This document shows positions 1 to 8,628 of a stretch of DNA of 64,000 bases, in pieces (positions within the stretch are counted from its first letter, which is position 1; every line of letters begins with the position of its first letter). The notes under the pieces were generated by a model. That model had not been told where the DNA came from and did not search any database. It worked only from the letters and a program-made list of their open reading frames with translations. This DNA is from Rhodobacterales bacterium. GTDB lineage: Bacteria; Pseudomonadota; Alphaproteobacteria; Rhodobacterales; Rhodobacteraceae. The DNA lies in NCBI GenBank assembly GCA_026400355.1, contig JAPLPE010000020.1:1-64000 (forward strand), read 5' to 3'. The position numbers and the translations under genes are program-made.

Positions 1-117
1 GTCGACCCTTACGCCTACCTTCGCGCAACCCTGACAGCCATCGCTAACCGCCACCCAGCGTCCCGCATCGACGACCTCATGCCATGGGCATTCCAAAACC
101 AGTCAAGCGGAAACTAG
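1..117 (+). CDS. IS66 family transposase (TnpC), C-terminal fragment cut by the window edge
   Basis: The open frame from base 1 reads PYAYLRATL, then HPASRIDDLMPW, and stops at 115-117. This is the conserved C-terminal tail of IS66-family DDE transposases, which act on DNA to move the element. Only 38 residues lie in the window, so the integrity of the rest cannot be judged. The stop is followed 13-23 bases later by a CCACCGCTTAC end typical of IS66 terminal repeats. The element faces right, towards the IS3 remnant that it interrupts. Confidence 0.85.
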   Translation, partial: VDPYAYLRATLTAIANRHPASRIDDLMPWAFQNQSSGN

Positions 118-140
118 GACGGTCCTCAGCCACCGCTTAC
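1..140 (+). mobile_element. IS66-family insertion sequence, right end
   Basis: The transposase tail is followed by an end reading inward as GTAAGCGGTGGCTGAGG on the minus strand. GTAAGCG is the common start of IS66 terminal repeats and is also used by the second IS66 element at 1789-2458. The end falls at about base 140. The first bases of its repeat supply the stop codon that truncates the IS3 transposase reading in from the right, so it inserted into that older element. The expected 8-bp target duplication would be TTTCGCTC (141-148), but the left copy is outside the window. Confidence 0.7.
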
Positions 141-343
141 TTTCGCTCGAAGGCGATGGGGCTCTGAAAGCCGAGCGATGAATGTCGCCTGACATGGTTA
201 TGGAACCCGTCGATGTATCTGGCGACGGCGTTTTCGGCCTGCTGGCGGGACTGCCATGCGACCGGCCAGATCAGCTCCGACTTGATGGTCTTGAAGAACG
301 TTTCCACCATCGAGTTGTCGTAGCAGTTTCCGCGCCCACTCAT
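137..343 (-). pseudogene. IS3 family transposase OrfB, C-terminal remnant
   Basis: The 68 residues contain the IS3 OrfB signature SGRGNCYDNSMVETFF, then KSELI and RRHSSLGFQSPIAFE. They cover the region around the third catalytic acidic residue of the DDE integrase core and the C terminus. The natural N-terminal part (about 200 residues) is missing or frame-disrupted above 343. The last codons are cut by the IS66 end, whose GTAAGCGG supplies the stop. This is a dead copy. Confidence 0.85.
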
Positions 344-453
344 AGAGATCAGGATCGCACTGCACGCCTGATGCGCGAGAAGCTGGCCTTCTTTGCATCG
401 ATGAAGGAGGACTTCACCGATTTCCCTCCCTCGCGAAGAAGACTGCGGTGGGT

Positions 454-947
454 TCAGCCGGTCAGCGCAACGGCTTGATTGAAGCTATCAGCTGGCGTCT
501 TGAAGCCAAGCGTTTTTCGGGGTCTGGTTTTGAGCCGGATGGCGACGTGATCAAGGTCATGTTGTGTGTAAAAGGATAGGTCCGTGCCATTCGGGAAGCA
601 TTGGCGCAGCAGGCCATTGGTGTTTTCATCGCTTCCGCCCTGCCAAGGGCTTTTCGGATCACAGAAGTAGACGCTGACGTCGGTGGCCACGGTGAACTTG
701 CGGAGATATAAATCGTCTCGTACGACACGTTCATGGAAGCGTCTCCGGGATACAGCGCCTTCAGCCAGCCTGCGATCTGCTCTGGTGACCATTGATCCGA
801 CAGCTTTCCAGCGACCAGTTTGCACAGGGACGGGTTGAAGGCCAAGTGGCAGGGTTTGGGCCGACGGGCGCGATCCAATGCCCGTTCTTCAGCCCGAGCG
901 GCGCGATACGCGCGACGACCACCGTTGCGGGCAAGGCACCATTGCAT
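454..947 (-). pseudogene. IS30 family transposase remnant lacking its catalytic core
   Basis: Two frames carry matching halves. The frame starting near 947 has RNGGRRAYRAARAEER, then WSPEQIAGWLK and SYETIY, which is the N-terminal half of IS30 transposases. The frame ending at 454 has KFTVATDVSVYFCDP, SPWQGG, ENTNGLLRQ and RPRKTLGF, the C-terminal part. The central stretch (about 110 residues in intact relatives, carrying two of the three DDE residues) is absent between YETIY and KFTVATD near 690-715, and the frame changes there. The N-terminal HTH region is also lost. It cannot encode an active enzyme. Confidence 0.85.
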
Positions 948-1145
948 CCATCTCCGCCAGCAACAGTTCCCGTCGCGTCTGCATTGTCTTCATCGCATCG
1001 CGAAGACCGGGAAGGGCGGGCTGTTTCGGCTTCGGCGGGGCTCCTCAACGGGATGCACAACTCTACCACTTCATGCCAAATGCGGCAGGTCTTTCAGACG
1101 TGCCTTGATTTGGAAATCACGACTCGGCGGGTGATTTTTCCTTGA
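932..1145 (-). pseudogene. Possible N-terminal scrap of an IS5-type transposase
   Basis: From 993 on the minus strand the reading MKTMQTRRELLLAEMDAMVP resembles the N-terminal TRRExFLxEMDxVVPW segment of IS5-family transposases. It runs straight into the IS30 remnant, so only about 20 recognisable residues remain. Upstream sequence to about 1145 could be the element's non-coding left end. The match is short and the assignment is tentative. Confidence 0.35.
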
Positions 1146-1176
1146 GACCAGCGGTGGCAGACCGTATCTGGGATCT

Positions 1177-1647
1177 ATGCTCACTCAGAAGATGAAATAC
1201 GCGCTCAAGGCACTGATGGAACTTGCTGATGAAAAGGCAGGGGCAGGAAGAGCATTGTCGATTGAGGAGATCGCGCGGCGCTCGGATACGCCAAAACGAT
1301 TTCTGGAACATATCCTGCTGGAGATCCGGAATGCCGGCTTCATTGCGAGCATCAGGGGCCGAAGCGGTGGATATGTCCTGATCAAGGACCCCAAGGCCGT
1401 GCCGCTTTCAGAACTGTTGCGCATGATAGACGGGCCAATCGCGCCCCTGCCCTGCCTTTCGCGCAAGGCCTATCAGCGTTGCGAAGACTGCGCTGACGAG
1501 GCGACATGCCGTCTGCGCAAGGTCTTTGCAGAGGTGTTCTGGTCTTATCTGCTCTTGCTGGAGTCCCTTACTTTGGCCGATCTGGTGGCTTCTGATTCTG
1601 TCCGGGATCACGTACTTGCCCAAGCTGTAAATCCTGTAGTCTATTGA
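1177..1647 (+). CDS. Rrf2/IscR-type winged-helix transcriptional regulator
   Basis: A 156-residue cytoplasmic DNA-binding protein of the Rrf2 family. Residues 1-80 form the winged helix (LTQKMKYALKAL at the start, recognition region about 27-45, wing with GRSGGYVL about 61-68). It has four cysteines at 93, 102, 105 and 111 in a C-x8-C-x2-C-x5-C arrangement, in the region where IscR, RirA and NsrR bind an Fe-S cluster, so redox, iron or NO sensing is plausible. The start ATG at 1177 gives the standard family N terminus. It lies directly behind IS debris and has no isc/suf genes nearby, so its target is unknown. Confidence 0.85.
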   Translation: MLTQKMKYALKALMELADEKAGAGRALSIEEIARRSDTPKRFLEHILLEIRNAGFIASIRGRSGGYVLIKDPKAVPLSELLRMIDGPIAPLPCLSRKAYQRCEDCADEATCRLRKVFAEVFWSYLLLLESLTLADLVASDSVRDHVLAQAVNPVVY

Positions 1648-1780
1648 CTTTGCTTAGAAAATAGCCCCGAGAAAGTCGTCGCCATCTGGTGGTCCAGCTC
1701 TGGCTCCTTGATAGGGCCAGTCAAAACAAAGCAGCCACGCCTAAGGGACTCACAAGTCCAATGGAATTGGCTATCGCTCT

Positions 1781-1788
1781 GCCTTTTC
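1781..1788. repeat. 8-bp target-site duplication, left copy
   Basis: GCCTTTTC immediately precedes the left terminal repeat of the IS66-family element. The same eight bases follow its right terminal repeat at 2459-2466. Eight base pairs is the known duplication length of IS66 elements. Confidence 0.85.
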
Positions 1789-1800
1789 GTAAGCGTCCGG

Positions 1801-1890
1801 TCAGGGCGACTTTGCACTATCCAAAGGTTTGATCCAGGTCAGCGTGACGATGCTAGCGGCCATTGCGATCAATAAGATCGTGGTAAGGTA
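1801..1890 (-). pseudogene. C-terminal tail of an unidentified hydrophobic protein inside the IS66 element
   Basis: The frame reads [17 protein letters not shown] followed by a short polar tail and a stop only 9 bases inside the inner edge of the left terminal repeat. It resembles the last membrane helix of a transporter, not TnpC, whose tail ends in a PW-type motif. It may be the remains of a passenger gene or of a rearrangement that deleted the IS66 centre. With 29 codons, chance cannot be excluded. Confidence 0.3.
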
Positions 1891-2018
1891 GGGTGCCCGG
1901 CGAAGGGGTCCTGCTTCAACACGGCTTCGGCCTGCGCCGCCAGCGCCGTGAAACCCTTGCGTATGTCCGTCACTCCGGCCGCCAGCCAGACTCGCGTATT
2001 GGCCGGAACCGGGATCAA
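1869..2018 (-). pseudogene. IS66 TnpB (OrfB), truncated
   Basis: Starts at TTG (2016-2018) overlapping the tnpA stop as TTGA, the usual translational coupling of IS66 tnpA and tnpB. The product starts [20 protein letters not shown] and continues to QDPFAGH, the conserved N-terminal part of TnpB. After that the family sequence (normally FVFRGRRG) is replaced by a few unrelated codons and a stop. About two thirds of the usual length of about 115 residues is gone. Confidence 0.8.
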
Positions 2019-2410
2019 ACCGACAGTCCCCGGATCAGGCGAGCCAGCGATTCAGGGTCATGCCTGCCACTGATGCGCATCCGGTGACCGCCCGCCAACT
2101 CAATCTCGATGAGGTTCTCAACGACAGGCGCCGCCAGTGGTGGCCGCGCCTCTGCGACGATCTCTACTGGCAAGAACCGTGACTCCGCAGGCGAGGACGT
2201 CATCAAAGCTGGATCCGGCGCAAAGCGTCCATCACGCAACCAAGTGAAGATCGGATTGGCATTCACCGCATAGCGCTGCGCAACCTGAGCAACCGAAACA
2301 CCCGGCGCTGTTGTCTGGAAACAGATCGACCGCTTCTCTTCATCCGTCCAAAGCCGCTTCGCCCGCCGCGCCACGCCATCACCAAAGTGCCCACTATCGA
2401 TCGTGGACAC
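2015..2410 (-). CDS. tnpA: IS66 accessory protein TnpA (OrfA)
   Basis: A 131-residue protein of normal TnpA length. The N-terminal half is a helix-turn-helix ([13 protein letters not shown], then [23 protein letters not shown] at about 21-60). The C-terminal half has the conserved FLPVEIV and SLARLIRGL ends. IS66 elements need TnpA, TnpB and TnpC together for transposition, and the partners are damaged or absent here. The likely start is GTG at 2408-2410. This is the only intact frame in the mini element. Confidence 0.85.
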   Translation of the reverse strand: MSTIDSGHFGDGVARRAKRLWTDEEKRSICFQTTAPGVSVAQVAQRYAVNANPIFTWLRDGRFAPDPALMTSSPAESRFLPVEIVAEARPPLAAPVVENLIEIELAGGHRMRISGRHDPESLARLIRGLSV

Positions 2411-2458
2411 TACTCCACACTCTCAAACCGCGGCATTCCGGCCAGACCGGACGCTTAC

Positions 2459-2466
2459 GCCTTTTC
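2459..2466. repeat. 8-bp target-site duplication, right copy
   Basis: GCCTTTTC directly follows the right terminal repeat and is identical to 1781-1788. It marks the right border of the IS66-family insertion. Confidence 0.85.
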
Positions 2467-2507
2467 ATCGTGCTACGACGCAGTTCCAGTTTCCACGATG
2501 GTTTGAG

Positions 2508-3515
2508 TCAGAGTCCAGCTGGCCGCCACCCAGACAGGCGAATTACGTCGGACCAAACTGAGTCAGGCACATTTACCGAATCAAGAACTTTGCGCTCAGT
2601 CCCAGGAAGCCGTGCTCCGTCCTGAACGGCTACTGCTGTGGCGAGGCGATGAAACCGGTCAAAAAAATCATCGCAATGGGTGCTCGGATCGATCAGGACA
2701 TAGTACTGGCCAAGACCGTGCGGCGGTCCGACAGGCGATTTGAGGGCCTTCACGTCAATGGAATTGACCGATCCGGTCAGGCATGCAGCGAACACTTCCG
2801 CCATGAGGCCGAAGCCCCATCCCTTGTAGCCCCCCGAACTGAGCAGGGAACCGTTCAAAGCCCGCTCCGGATCTGTCGTCGGTTGGCCTTCGCTGTCGAG
2901 AGCCCAGCCTTCTGGAATTGGCAGGCCACCTGCTTTGGCCATCGATATCTTTCCAAGGGCAACAGCACTTGTCGAAGAATCAAAGTGCAGCCGAGGGTGA
3001 TCCAGGTCATGATCGTTCCCCGGAACAGTCATTGCAATCGGATTCGTGCCAATAACAGGACGTGTACCACCCGGCGGTGCAACGACTGGAGAGGCATTGG
3101 CAAAGCCAATGCCAATCAATCCATTCGCCCCGATCTGTTCAGTAAAGTAGCCAAGCGATGTGCAGGTATGTGCATTTGCAACAGCGAGGGTCGCAACACC
3201 ATTGGTCCGGGCCGCGTCCAGAGCAAGAGGCAAGGCGCGCGCGAACGCAGGTTGTGCAAAGCCAAAACGGGCATTTGCGGTAACGGCGCCCGGACGTGAC
3301 TGATCAATCTGTGGCTCCACCGAACCATTCACCCGTCCAGAAGCAAGCTGCAGACAGTAACTCTCGAGATAGAGCAATCCACAGATGACGTTACCAAGGG
3401 CCTCGGCCCGCACGATTGCCTTTGCGACTTCAGTTGCCTGAAACGTCCCGGCACCATGAAGTTCAAGTGCCTCGCATGCCCTGCGCTCAATGTCAGCCAG
3501 TGACACCTCGGTCAT
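2508..3515 (-). CDS. Ldh2/malate-lactate dehydrogenase family oxidoreductase
   Basis: A 335-residue member of the malate/L-lactate/ureidoglycolate dehydrogenase family, which reduces 2-keto acids with NAD(P)H in the cytoplasm. Family hallmarks are RFGFAQPAF (about 83-91), [12 protein letters not shown] (about 114-125), [19 protein letters not shown] (about 147-165) and GGYKGWGF (about 229-236). The usual RGHxSHG motif near residue 40 is replaced by GNVICGL, as in a subgroup that may have changed chemistry, so the substrate cannot be stated. The start ATG overlaps the lolD stop as ATGA, so it is translated from the lolCD mRNA. The 3' end lies 42 bp from the IS66 insertion. Confidence 0.8.
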   Translation of the reverse strand: MTEVSLADIERRACEALELHGAGTFQATEVAKAIVRAEALGNVICGLLYLESYCLQLASGRVNGSVEPQIDQSRPGAVTANARFGFAQPAFARALPLALDAARTNGVATLAVANAHTCTSLGYFTEQIGANGLIGIGFANASPVVAPPGGTRPVIGTNPIAMTVPGNDHDLDHPRLHFDSSTSAVALGKISMAKAGGLPIPEGWALDSEGQPTTDPERALNGSLLSSGGYKGWGFGLMAEVFAACLTGSVNSIDVKALKSPVGPPHGLGQYYVLIDPSTHCDDFFDRFHRLATAVAVQDGARLPGTERKVLDSVNVPDSVWSDVIRLSGWRPAGL

Positions 3516-4192
3516 GGAACGAGACTGCCGTTAACAAGTCGCAGGATTCGGTCCATTCGGGCAGCAAGATCAAGGTTGTGCGTTGCAATCAGTGCCGAAA
3601 GACCGGTACCGCGTACTAGGTCCATCAAAGTACCAAAGACCTTTTCAGATGTGCTCGGGTCAAGGTTACCTGTCGGCTCATCGGCAAGAAGCAAGCGCGG
3701 CGCATTTGCAAGTGCCCTGCAAAACGCAACCCTCTGCTGTTCTCCACCTGACAGCGCAGCAGGACGATGATCGGCTCGTTGACCAACACCGACCTGCTCA
3801 AGCAACATTCTTGCACGAGCTTCGGCGCCTGCTGCGCCGGAAGCATTGGCGCGTTGTGGCAGGGCGATATTCTCAAGCGCTGTAAACTCGGGCAGAAGGT
3901 GATGGAACTGATAGATGAAGCCCACATCGGCACGTCGCGCTGCAGTACGGTGGCGGTCATTCAGATGCGTCATGTCGGCACCGCCGATCCAGACTTCACC
4001 GGTGTCCGGCGTGTCAAGCAGCCCTGCAATATGAAGCAGCGTCGATTTTCCCGCGCCGGAAGGGGCGACAAGAGCAACCACTTCACCCGGAGCAATGGCC
4101 AAGTCGATGCCATTCAGCACCTGAACCTCGTTGTGACGGCCCTTGTTGTAGATCTTCGCAACACCATGCAGGCGCAGGACGGGATCACTCAT
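3512..4192 (-). CDS. lolD: Lipoprotein-releasing ABC transporter ATP-binding protein LolD
   Basis: A 226-residue ATPase of the LolCDE complex, which extracts mature lipoproteins from the inner membrane and passes them to LolA. Walker A is APSGAGKST (about 43-51; the first Gly is Ala, as seen in other alphaproteobacterial LolD). The signature is LSGGEQQR (about 147-154), Walker [13 protein letters not shown] (about 167-178), and the H-loop His is in IATHNLD. Length is normal for the MacB/LolD subfamily. The start overlaps the end of the upstream permease by 8 bp, and its stop overlaps the next gene. Confidence 0.93.
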   Translation of the reverse strand: MSDPVLRLHGVAKIYNKGRHNEVQVLNGIDLAIAPGEVVALVAPSGAGKSTLLHIAGLLDTPDTGEVWIGGADMTHLNDRHRTAARRADVGFIYQFHHLLPEFTALENIALPQRANASGAAGAEARARMLLEQVGVGQRADHRPAALSGGEQQRVAFCRALANAPRLLLADEPTGNLDPSTSEKVFGTLMDLVRGTGLSALIATHNLDLAARMDRILRLVNGSLVP

Positions 4193-5471
4193 AGCGCAAC
4201 GCCTCGACCGGATTCATGCGGGCGGCGCGACGGGCCGGAAAGATCGTGACGACCCAAGAAAGGCCCAACGACAGGGCGACGGCGGAAAGCACGTCGTCCC
4301 ATTCCAATTTGGCCGGAAGATGGTAGATGCCACGGATCGAGGGGTCCCAGACGCCCCCGCCTGAAACGTAGTTTACGGCGGCAAATATCGGGTCGATGTA
4401 AATGGCAAACAGGCACCCAAGAAGTACACCAAGGAGCGTGCCGACAGAGCCGATCCCAGCCCCGCAGATGAAAAATATCCGCAAGATGGATCCCTTGGTC
4501 AGACCCACTGTCCGGAGGATGCCAATGTCGCGCCCCTTGTTCTTCACCAACATGATGAGGCCCGAGATGATGTTCATCGAAGCGATCAGCACAAGGATCG
4601 ACAAAATGACAAACATTACGTTGTCCTCGACTGTCAGTGCCCGCAAGAATGCGCCCGAGGAGTCCCGCCAAGACCATGAAACAGCACGCGGCCCGGCCGC
4701 CGCGAGGATCGATGGGATGACGGTTTCGACAGCGTCAGGATCGGCCACCATGACTTCGATCTCGTCAGCGACCCCATCCCGGTTGAAGAATGACTGCGCT
4801 TCAGCCAAGGGCATATAGACGCGCGTGCGGTCGATGTCATAGCGACCGGCGGTGAAGATGTAGACAACCTCGTAGGCGCTGACGCGCGGACTTGTTCCAA
4901 GCGCTGTCCGTGCGCCGTTGGGCGAAATGATGCGGATTCTGTCACCGACGTCGACGCCCAGTGATCGGGCCACACCAGAGCCGATGGCAATGCCATCCTC
5001 GAAACGCGCAATGTTGCCTTCGGAACCCTCGGGTTTCACGATGCGGGGAATGGTCATCAGATCAGCATTTGCCAAACCGTAGACCTCGATCCCGGTATTC
5101 GCATTCTGATTGTTGGCCATCACCTGACCCCGAACCATAGGGGCGGCGCGGGTCACGCCCGCAACGGCGGCGATGCGACTGGCGACTTCGGCATAGTCGG
5201 GGATCGTCCGGTCTTGAGCGCCTGAATCGCTGATCTCGGGCGTGAAGTAGACCGTGACATGGGCGTTCGAGCCAAGGATCGTGTCCACGAACTCGGCCCG
5301 GAATCCTGACCGGACTGCAAGGGTTGCTATAAGAGCAAAGACAGCAAGAGTGACGCCTATCAGGCTGATCCATGTCATCACTGACACACCGCCTTCAGCC
5401 CGCTTTGCGCGGATATAGCGCAAGGCGATCATCCATTCGAATGCGGCAAAGGGGGGAGTGCTGCCTGCCAC
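4185..5471 (-). CDS. lolC: Lipoprotein-releasing system permease LolC/LolE
   Basis: A 428-residue inner-membrane permease. One N-terminal helix (about 29-52) is followed by a large periplasmic MacB-type domain (to about 270) and three C-terminal helices of the FtsX domain (about 280-420), ending in [16 protein letters not shown]. Many alphaproteobacteria use a single LolC/E-type protein as a homodimer with LolD. Only one permease is present here, so LolC versus LolE cannot be separated. The start is GTG at 5469-5471, chosen because [15 protein letters not shown] matches the family N terminus. First gene of the lol-ldh operon. Confidence 0.92.
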   Translation of the reverse strand: MAGSTPPFAAFEWMIALRYIRAKRAEGGVSVMTWISLIGVTLAVFALIATLAVRSGFRAEFVDTILGSNAHVTVYFTPEISDSGAQDRTIPDYAEVASRIAAVAGVTRAAPMVRGQVMANNQNANTGIEVYGLANADLMTIPRIVKPEGSEGNIARFEDGIAIGSGVARSLGVDVGDRIRIISPNGARTALGTSPRVSAYEVVYIFTAGRYDIDRTRVYMPLAEAQSFFNRDGVADEIEVMVADPDAVETVIPSILAAAGPRAVSWSWRDSSGAFLRALTVEDNVMFVILSILVLIASMNIISGLIMLVKNKGRDIGILRTVGLTKGSILRIFFICGAGIGSVGTLLGVLLGCLFAIYIDPIFAAVNYVSGGGVWDPSIRGIYHLPAKLEWDDVLSAVALSLGLSWVVTIFPARRAARMNPVEALRYE

Positions 5472-5616
5472 GCGGGGTTCCGATCCTTATTGTTAAGAGT
5501 CTGGTCAGATGGACCATCGGCGTCAACCCTGCCTCCGGCAAGCGTGATCACCTGCCGGAGGATCATCCACTTGATCGCGCAGTCAGACGCGTCCAGCATA
5601 GGGCGGGGCCATCGCC

Positions 5617-6336
5617 CTAAAGATGTGCGCCCGGACGGGCGAAGTCATCATAGCGAGCCTTACCCATGGCGGCAGCAGTCTTTGATCCAGCGGCCCAAAC
5701 AAGTCCACGGCGCAGCATCTCGTGCGCGTGGCCGGTTGCAATGACGTTGGCCTTGTGGCCCAACGCGTTGTAATAGACCCGACCGAGACCCCAGCGGCGC
5801 GTCCAGGCGACAGGCATATCAACCGGACCGTTTGGAGTGTGATACCAGGTTGTGGTCGGAAACCGTGTCGTGGCCAGAACGTGATTCGCTGGATCGACAT
5901 GGAGGTAATACTGTTCGGAAGCGACATCGAAATCAGGAATACCTTCGGTCAGTGGGTGGTCGTGATCACGGATCTCGACCCGATAGCGGACCCCGTCACC
6001 TCCTGGATGGGCAACCCAGTTGGCCCCTGTCATGAACTGCCAGAGCACCTGTTCACGGAACGCGTCGCACATACCGCCATGGCAACCGGCGATGCCCGTA
6101 CCGCGAGCAACCGCTTCGGAGACATTGGTGGCACGGTCCCGAGTCAGGCTGCTCATTGTCCAGACTGGAACGATCAAGTCGTAGGAGCGGACTCTTTTGG
6201 CATCGTCAAAGCATTCCAGTGCGTCCGTCAGATCAACCGAGATCCCGGCCGTTTCAAGTATCGTCTTGAAAATGGCGGCAACCTTGTCAGGTTCATGGCC
6301 GTCCCAGCCGCCCCAGGTGATGAGTGCCTTGGTCAT
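5617..6336 (-). CDS. ThuA-like domain protein
   Basis: A 239-residue protein of the ThuA (trehalose-utilisation) superfamily, with a class I glutamine amidotransferase-like fold. Visible features are KALITWGGWDGHEP at the start, GTGIAGCHGGMCDAF (about 88-102), SEQYYLHVDP (about 148-157) and GRVYYNALGH (about 191-200). The function is not established in most members, and a sugar-related hydrolase or oxidoreductase partner role is only inferred. The start at 6336 follows AAAGGA by 7 bases and fits the family better than an in-frame ATG 30 bases upstream. It stands alone between lolC and proS. Confidence 0.8.
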   Translation of the reverse strand: MTKALITWGGWDGHEPDKVAAIFKTILETAGISVDLTDALECFDDAKRVRSYDLIVPVWTMSSLTRDRATNVSEAVARGTGIAGCHGGMCDAFREQVLWQFMTGANWVAHPGGDGVRYRVEIRDHDHPLTEGIPDFDVASEQYYLHVDPANHVLATTRFPTTTWYHTPNGPVDMPVAWTRRWGLGRVYYNALGHKANVIATGHAHEMLRRGLVWAAGSKTAAAMGKARYDDFARPGAHL

Positions 6337-6460
6337 GGATCGTTCCTTTGCAGCCAGTCCCGTCAACGGGTGAGTTCATGTTAGGCGTAGTGAAAGCGAG
6401 GTCCCGGTCGCGGCTACGCTTGATATCTCGAACCGCAAGTCGGGAAGGACGAAGAGCCAC

Positions 6461-7798
6461 TCAGATGCCCGCGTAAATGTTTGCAAGCCGCGCAACGGCG
6501 AGTTCGGGAGACATTTCTTCGCTTGCACCCGTGCGGCGCGAGGTCAGTTCAACCACGCCGTTCTTGAGTCCGCGCGGGCCGACAGTGATGCGCCAAGGCA
6601 GACCAATCAGGTCCATCGTAGCAAACTTGCCCCCAGCCCGTTCATCGCGGTCATCATAGAGCGGTTCCAAATCTATAGCAGTGACAGCCTTGTAGATCGC
6701 GTCACAGGCGGCATCGGCCTCTGCATCGCCCTGCTTGAGATTCACTATCCCGATGTGGAAGGGGGTGACGCCTTCGGGCCAGATGATGCCCTTGTCGTCA
6801 TGGCTCGCCTCGATGATCGCGCCGAGAAGGCGGGAAACACCAATCCCGTGAGAACCCATGTGGACCGGCAAGATGGACCCGTCGGCATTCTGGACGGTGG
6901 CCTTCATCGGTTCGGAATACTTGGTCCCGAAGTAGAAGATCTGTCCAACTTCGATCCCGCGCCCGACCTTGCGGCGTCCCTCGGGGATCTGATTGAACAG
7001 GTCTTCCTTGTGGGTTTCGTCGGTCCGCGCGTAGAGGGTCGTGAACTCCTTGCATATCGCCGCTACGGCGGCGCGGTCGTCGTAGTTCACTTCTCGCTGG
7101 CCAAGTTTCAGTTCGGTCACGGCGCTGTCGTAAAACACCTCGGATTCCCCTGTCGACGCGAGTACGAGGAACTCATGGGTGTCGTCACCTCCGATCGGGC
7201 CGGAATCAGCGCGCATCGGGATTGCAGTCAGGCCCATGCGTTCATAGGTGCGCAGGTAGCTGACCATATGGCGGTTATAGGCGTGCAAGGCCGCTTCTTT
7301 ATCGACGTCAAAGTTGTAGCCATCTTTCATCAGGAATTCGCGGCCACGCATGACGCCGAAACGGGGACGCATTTCGTCCCGGAATTTCCACTGGATGTGG
7401 TAGAGCGTCAACGGCAAGTCCTTATAGCTCGACACATGGCTGCGGAAGATGTCCGTTATCATCTCTTCGTTGGTCGGACCATAGAGCATCTCGCGCTCCT
7501 GCCGGTCCTTGATGCGCAGCATTTCCTGGCCATAGTCATCATAGCGCCCGCTTTCGCGCCAAAGATCCGCAGACTGAAGGGTCGGCATCAGCAGAGGGAT
7601 GTGACCCGCCCGGATCTGCTCTTCATGGACGATCTGTTCTATCCGGCGCAGCACTTTGTAGCCCAGAGGCAGCCAGGAATAGATTCCAGATGACTGCTGT
7701 TTGATCATACCGGCACGCAGCATGTAGCGATGACTTACGATCTGCGCCTCGGCAGGGTCTTCTTTCAGGACGGGCAGGAAGTAACGGGTCAGGCGCAT
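6461..7798 (-). CDS. proS: Prolyl-tRNA synthetase
   Basis: A 445-residue class II synthetase charging tRNA-Pro. The N terminus [18 protein letters not shown], motif 2 region ([19 protein letters not shown], about 139-157) and GPTNEEM (about 105-111) are typical, followed by the C-terminal anticodon-binding domain (from about 350, HIGIVNLKQ onward). The length shows the short alphaproteobacterial form without the inserted Ala-editing domain, so mischarged Ala-tRNA-Pro may need a separate editing factor. The start ATG at 7798 is preferred over upstream in-frame codons because it matches the family N terminus and has AAGGTT upstream. Confidence 0.95.
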   Translation of the reverse strand: MRLTRYFLPVLKEDPAEAQIVSHRYMLRAGMIKQQSSGIYSWLPLGYKVLRRIEQIVHEEQIRAGHIPLLMPTLQSADLWRESGRYDDYGQEMLRIKDRQEREMLYGPTNEEMITDIFRSHVSSYKDLPLTLYHIQWKFRDEMRPRFGVMRGREFLMKDGYNFDVDKEAALHAYNRHMVSYLRTYERMGLTAIPMRADSGPIGGDDTHEFLVLASTGESEVFYDSAVTELKLGQREVNYDDRAAVAAICKEFTTLYARTDETHKEDLFNQIPEGRRKVGRGIEVGQIFYFGTKYSEPMKATVQNADGSILPVHMGSHGIGVSRLLGAIIEASHDDKGIIWPEGVTPFHIGIVNLKQGDAEADAACDAIYKAVTAIDLEPLYDDRDERAGGKFATMDLIGLPWRITVGPRGLKNGVVELTSRRTGASEEMSPELAVARLANIYAGI

Positions 7799-8001
7799 TT
7801 GTCTGTAACCTTGAACGGGCATTGTCGCGAATGGGTTTAGGCCCAAGCCGGAGGACAGGCAAGCGACTGTCCGTTTAGTCCAGATTTGTAACATTGATGA
7901 CGGTCGATCACGGATGCGGCAAATCGCTGAGCCAGCGTCAGTGTCACCGCGTATAAGTGTCACATGCAGATGATTGCATGCCAACAGAAAGAGGAACCTT
8001 C

Positions 8002-8517
8002 ATGTCCTATAAAGCTAAGATTGCCGCCCTGGCCTTCGCTACCGCCAGCTTCGCCTCCGTCGCCAATGCCGAGACCATCGTCGACATCGCCGCTGGGGAC
8101 GAACGGTTCTCGACCCTTGTCGCCGCCGTTACTGCGGCAGGCCTTGTCGAAACACTGTCCGGACCGGGGCCCTTCACCGTTTATGCACCGCTGAATGACG
8201 CGTTTGCAGCACTGCCAGAAGGCACGGTCGAGTCACTTCTTCTGCCCGAGAACAAGCAGCAACTGACAAATGTGTTGCTTTATCATGTTGATGACAGGCT
8301 CCTGATGGCCAAAGACATCCCCGCCGGGTCCAACTACTTCCGCCCGATCCTTGCCGATAGCCGGCTCTGCATCACTGGCGGCAGCACCGGTGTGACCATT
8401 GCGGATGGCACGGGACAGGTCGCAAATGTGGTTGTCGCGGACATTGTCGCCGACAACGGTGTGATTCACGTGATCGACAAAGTTCTGCTGCCCGGCACGC
8501 GCCCCGCCTGCCATTGA
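8002..8517 (+). CDS. Secreted fasciclin (FAS1) domain protein
   Basis: A 171-residue protein with a Sec signal peptide (hydrophobic about 6-20, cleavage after ANA at about 23) and one FAS1 domain. The H1 motif is seen as GPGPFTVYAPLNDAFAALP (about 68-86), and the closing NGVIHVIDKVLLP is about 152-164. FAS1 proteins act in adhesion or cell-surface interactions, and the ligand here is unknown. The start follows GAGGAA by 5 bases; an upstream in-frame ATG would bury the signal peptide. Monocistronic, with a strong terminator behind it. Confidence 0.9.
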   Translation: MSYKAKIAALAFATASFASVANAETIVDIAAGDERFSTLVAAVTAAGLVETLSGPGPFTVYAPLNDAFAALPEGTVESLLLPENKQQLTNVLLYHVDDRLLMAKDIPAGSNYFRPILADSRLCITGGSTGVTIADGTGQVANVVVADIVADNGVIHVIDKVLLPGTRPACH

Positions 8518-8538
8518 ACTGAACTTGAACAAATCACC

Positions 8539-8571
8539 GGCGGCATCCGACAACGACGGATGCCGCCTTTT
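8539..8571 (+). terminator. Rho-independent terminator of the fasciclin gene
   Basis: A perfect 11-bp stem, GGCGGCATCCG (8539-8549) and CGGATGCCGCC (8557-8567), has a 7-base loop and is followed by TTTT. It lies 21 bp after the fasciclin stop. Confidence 0.9.
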
Positions 8572-8628
8572 GCTTGCATGGCAAGCGGTCCTGCGCCATC
8601 TGTGCCCATGAAATCATAGGACGGACAA

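Larger units (their letters stand above)
1789..2458 (-). mobile_element. 670-bp internally deleted IS66-family element with intact ends
   Basis: Both ends carry GTAAGCGTCCGGTC as a 14-bp perfect inverted repeat (left at 1789-1802, right as complement at 2445-2458). The element is flanked by the exact 8-bp duplication GCCTTTTC. Inside are a complete TnpA frame, a TnpB cut after about 42 family residues, and the tail of a hydrophobic frame. The rest of tnpB and all of tnpC are missing. A normal IS66 is about 2.5 kb, so this looks like a non-autonomous deletion derivative that could only move with proteins supplied by another copy. Confidence 0.8.
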
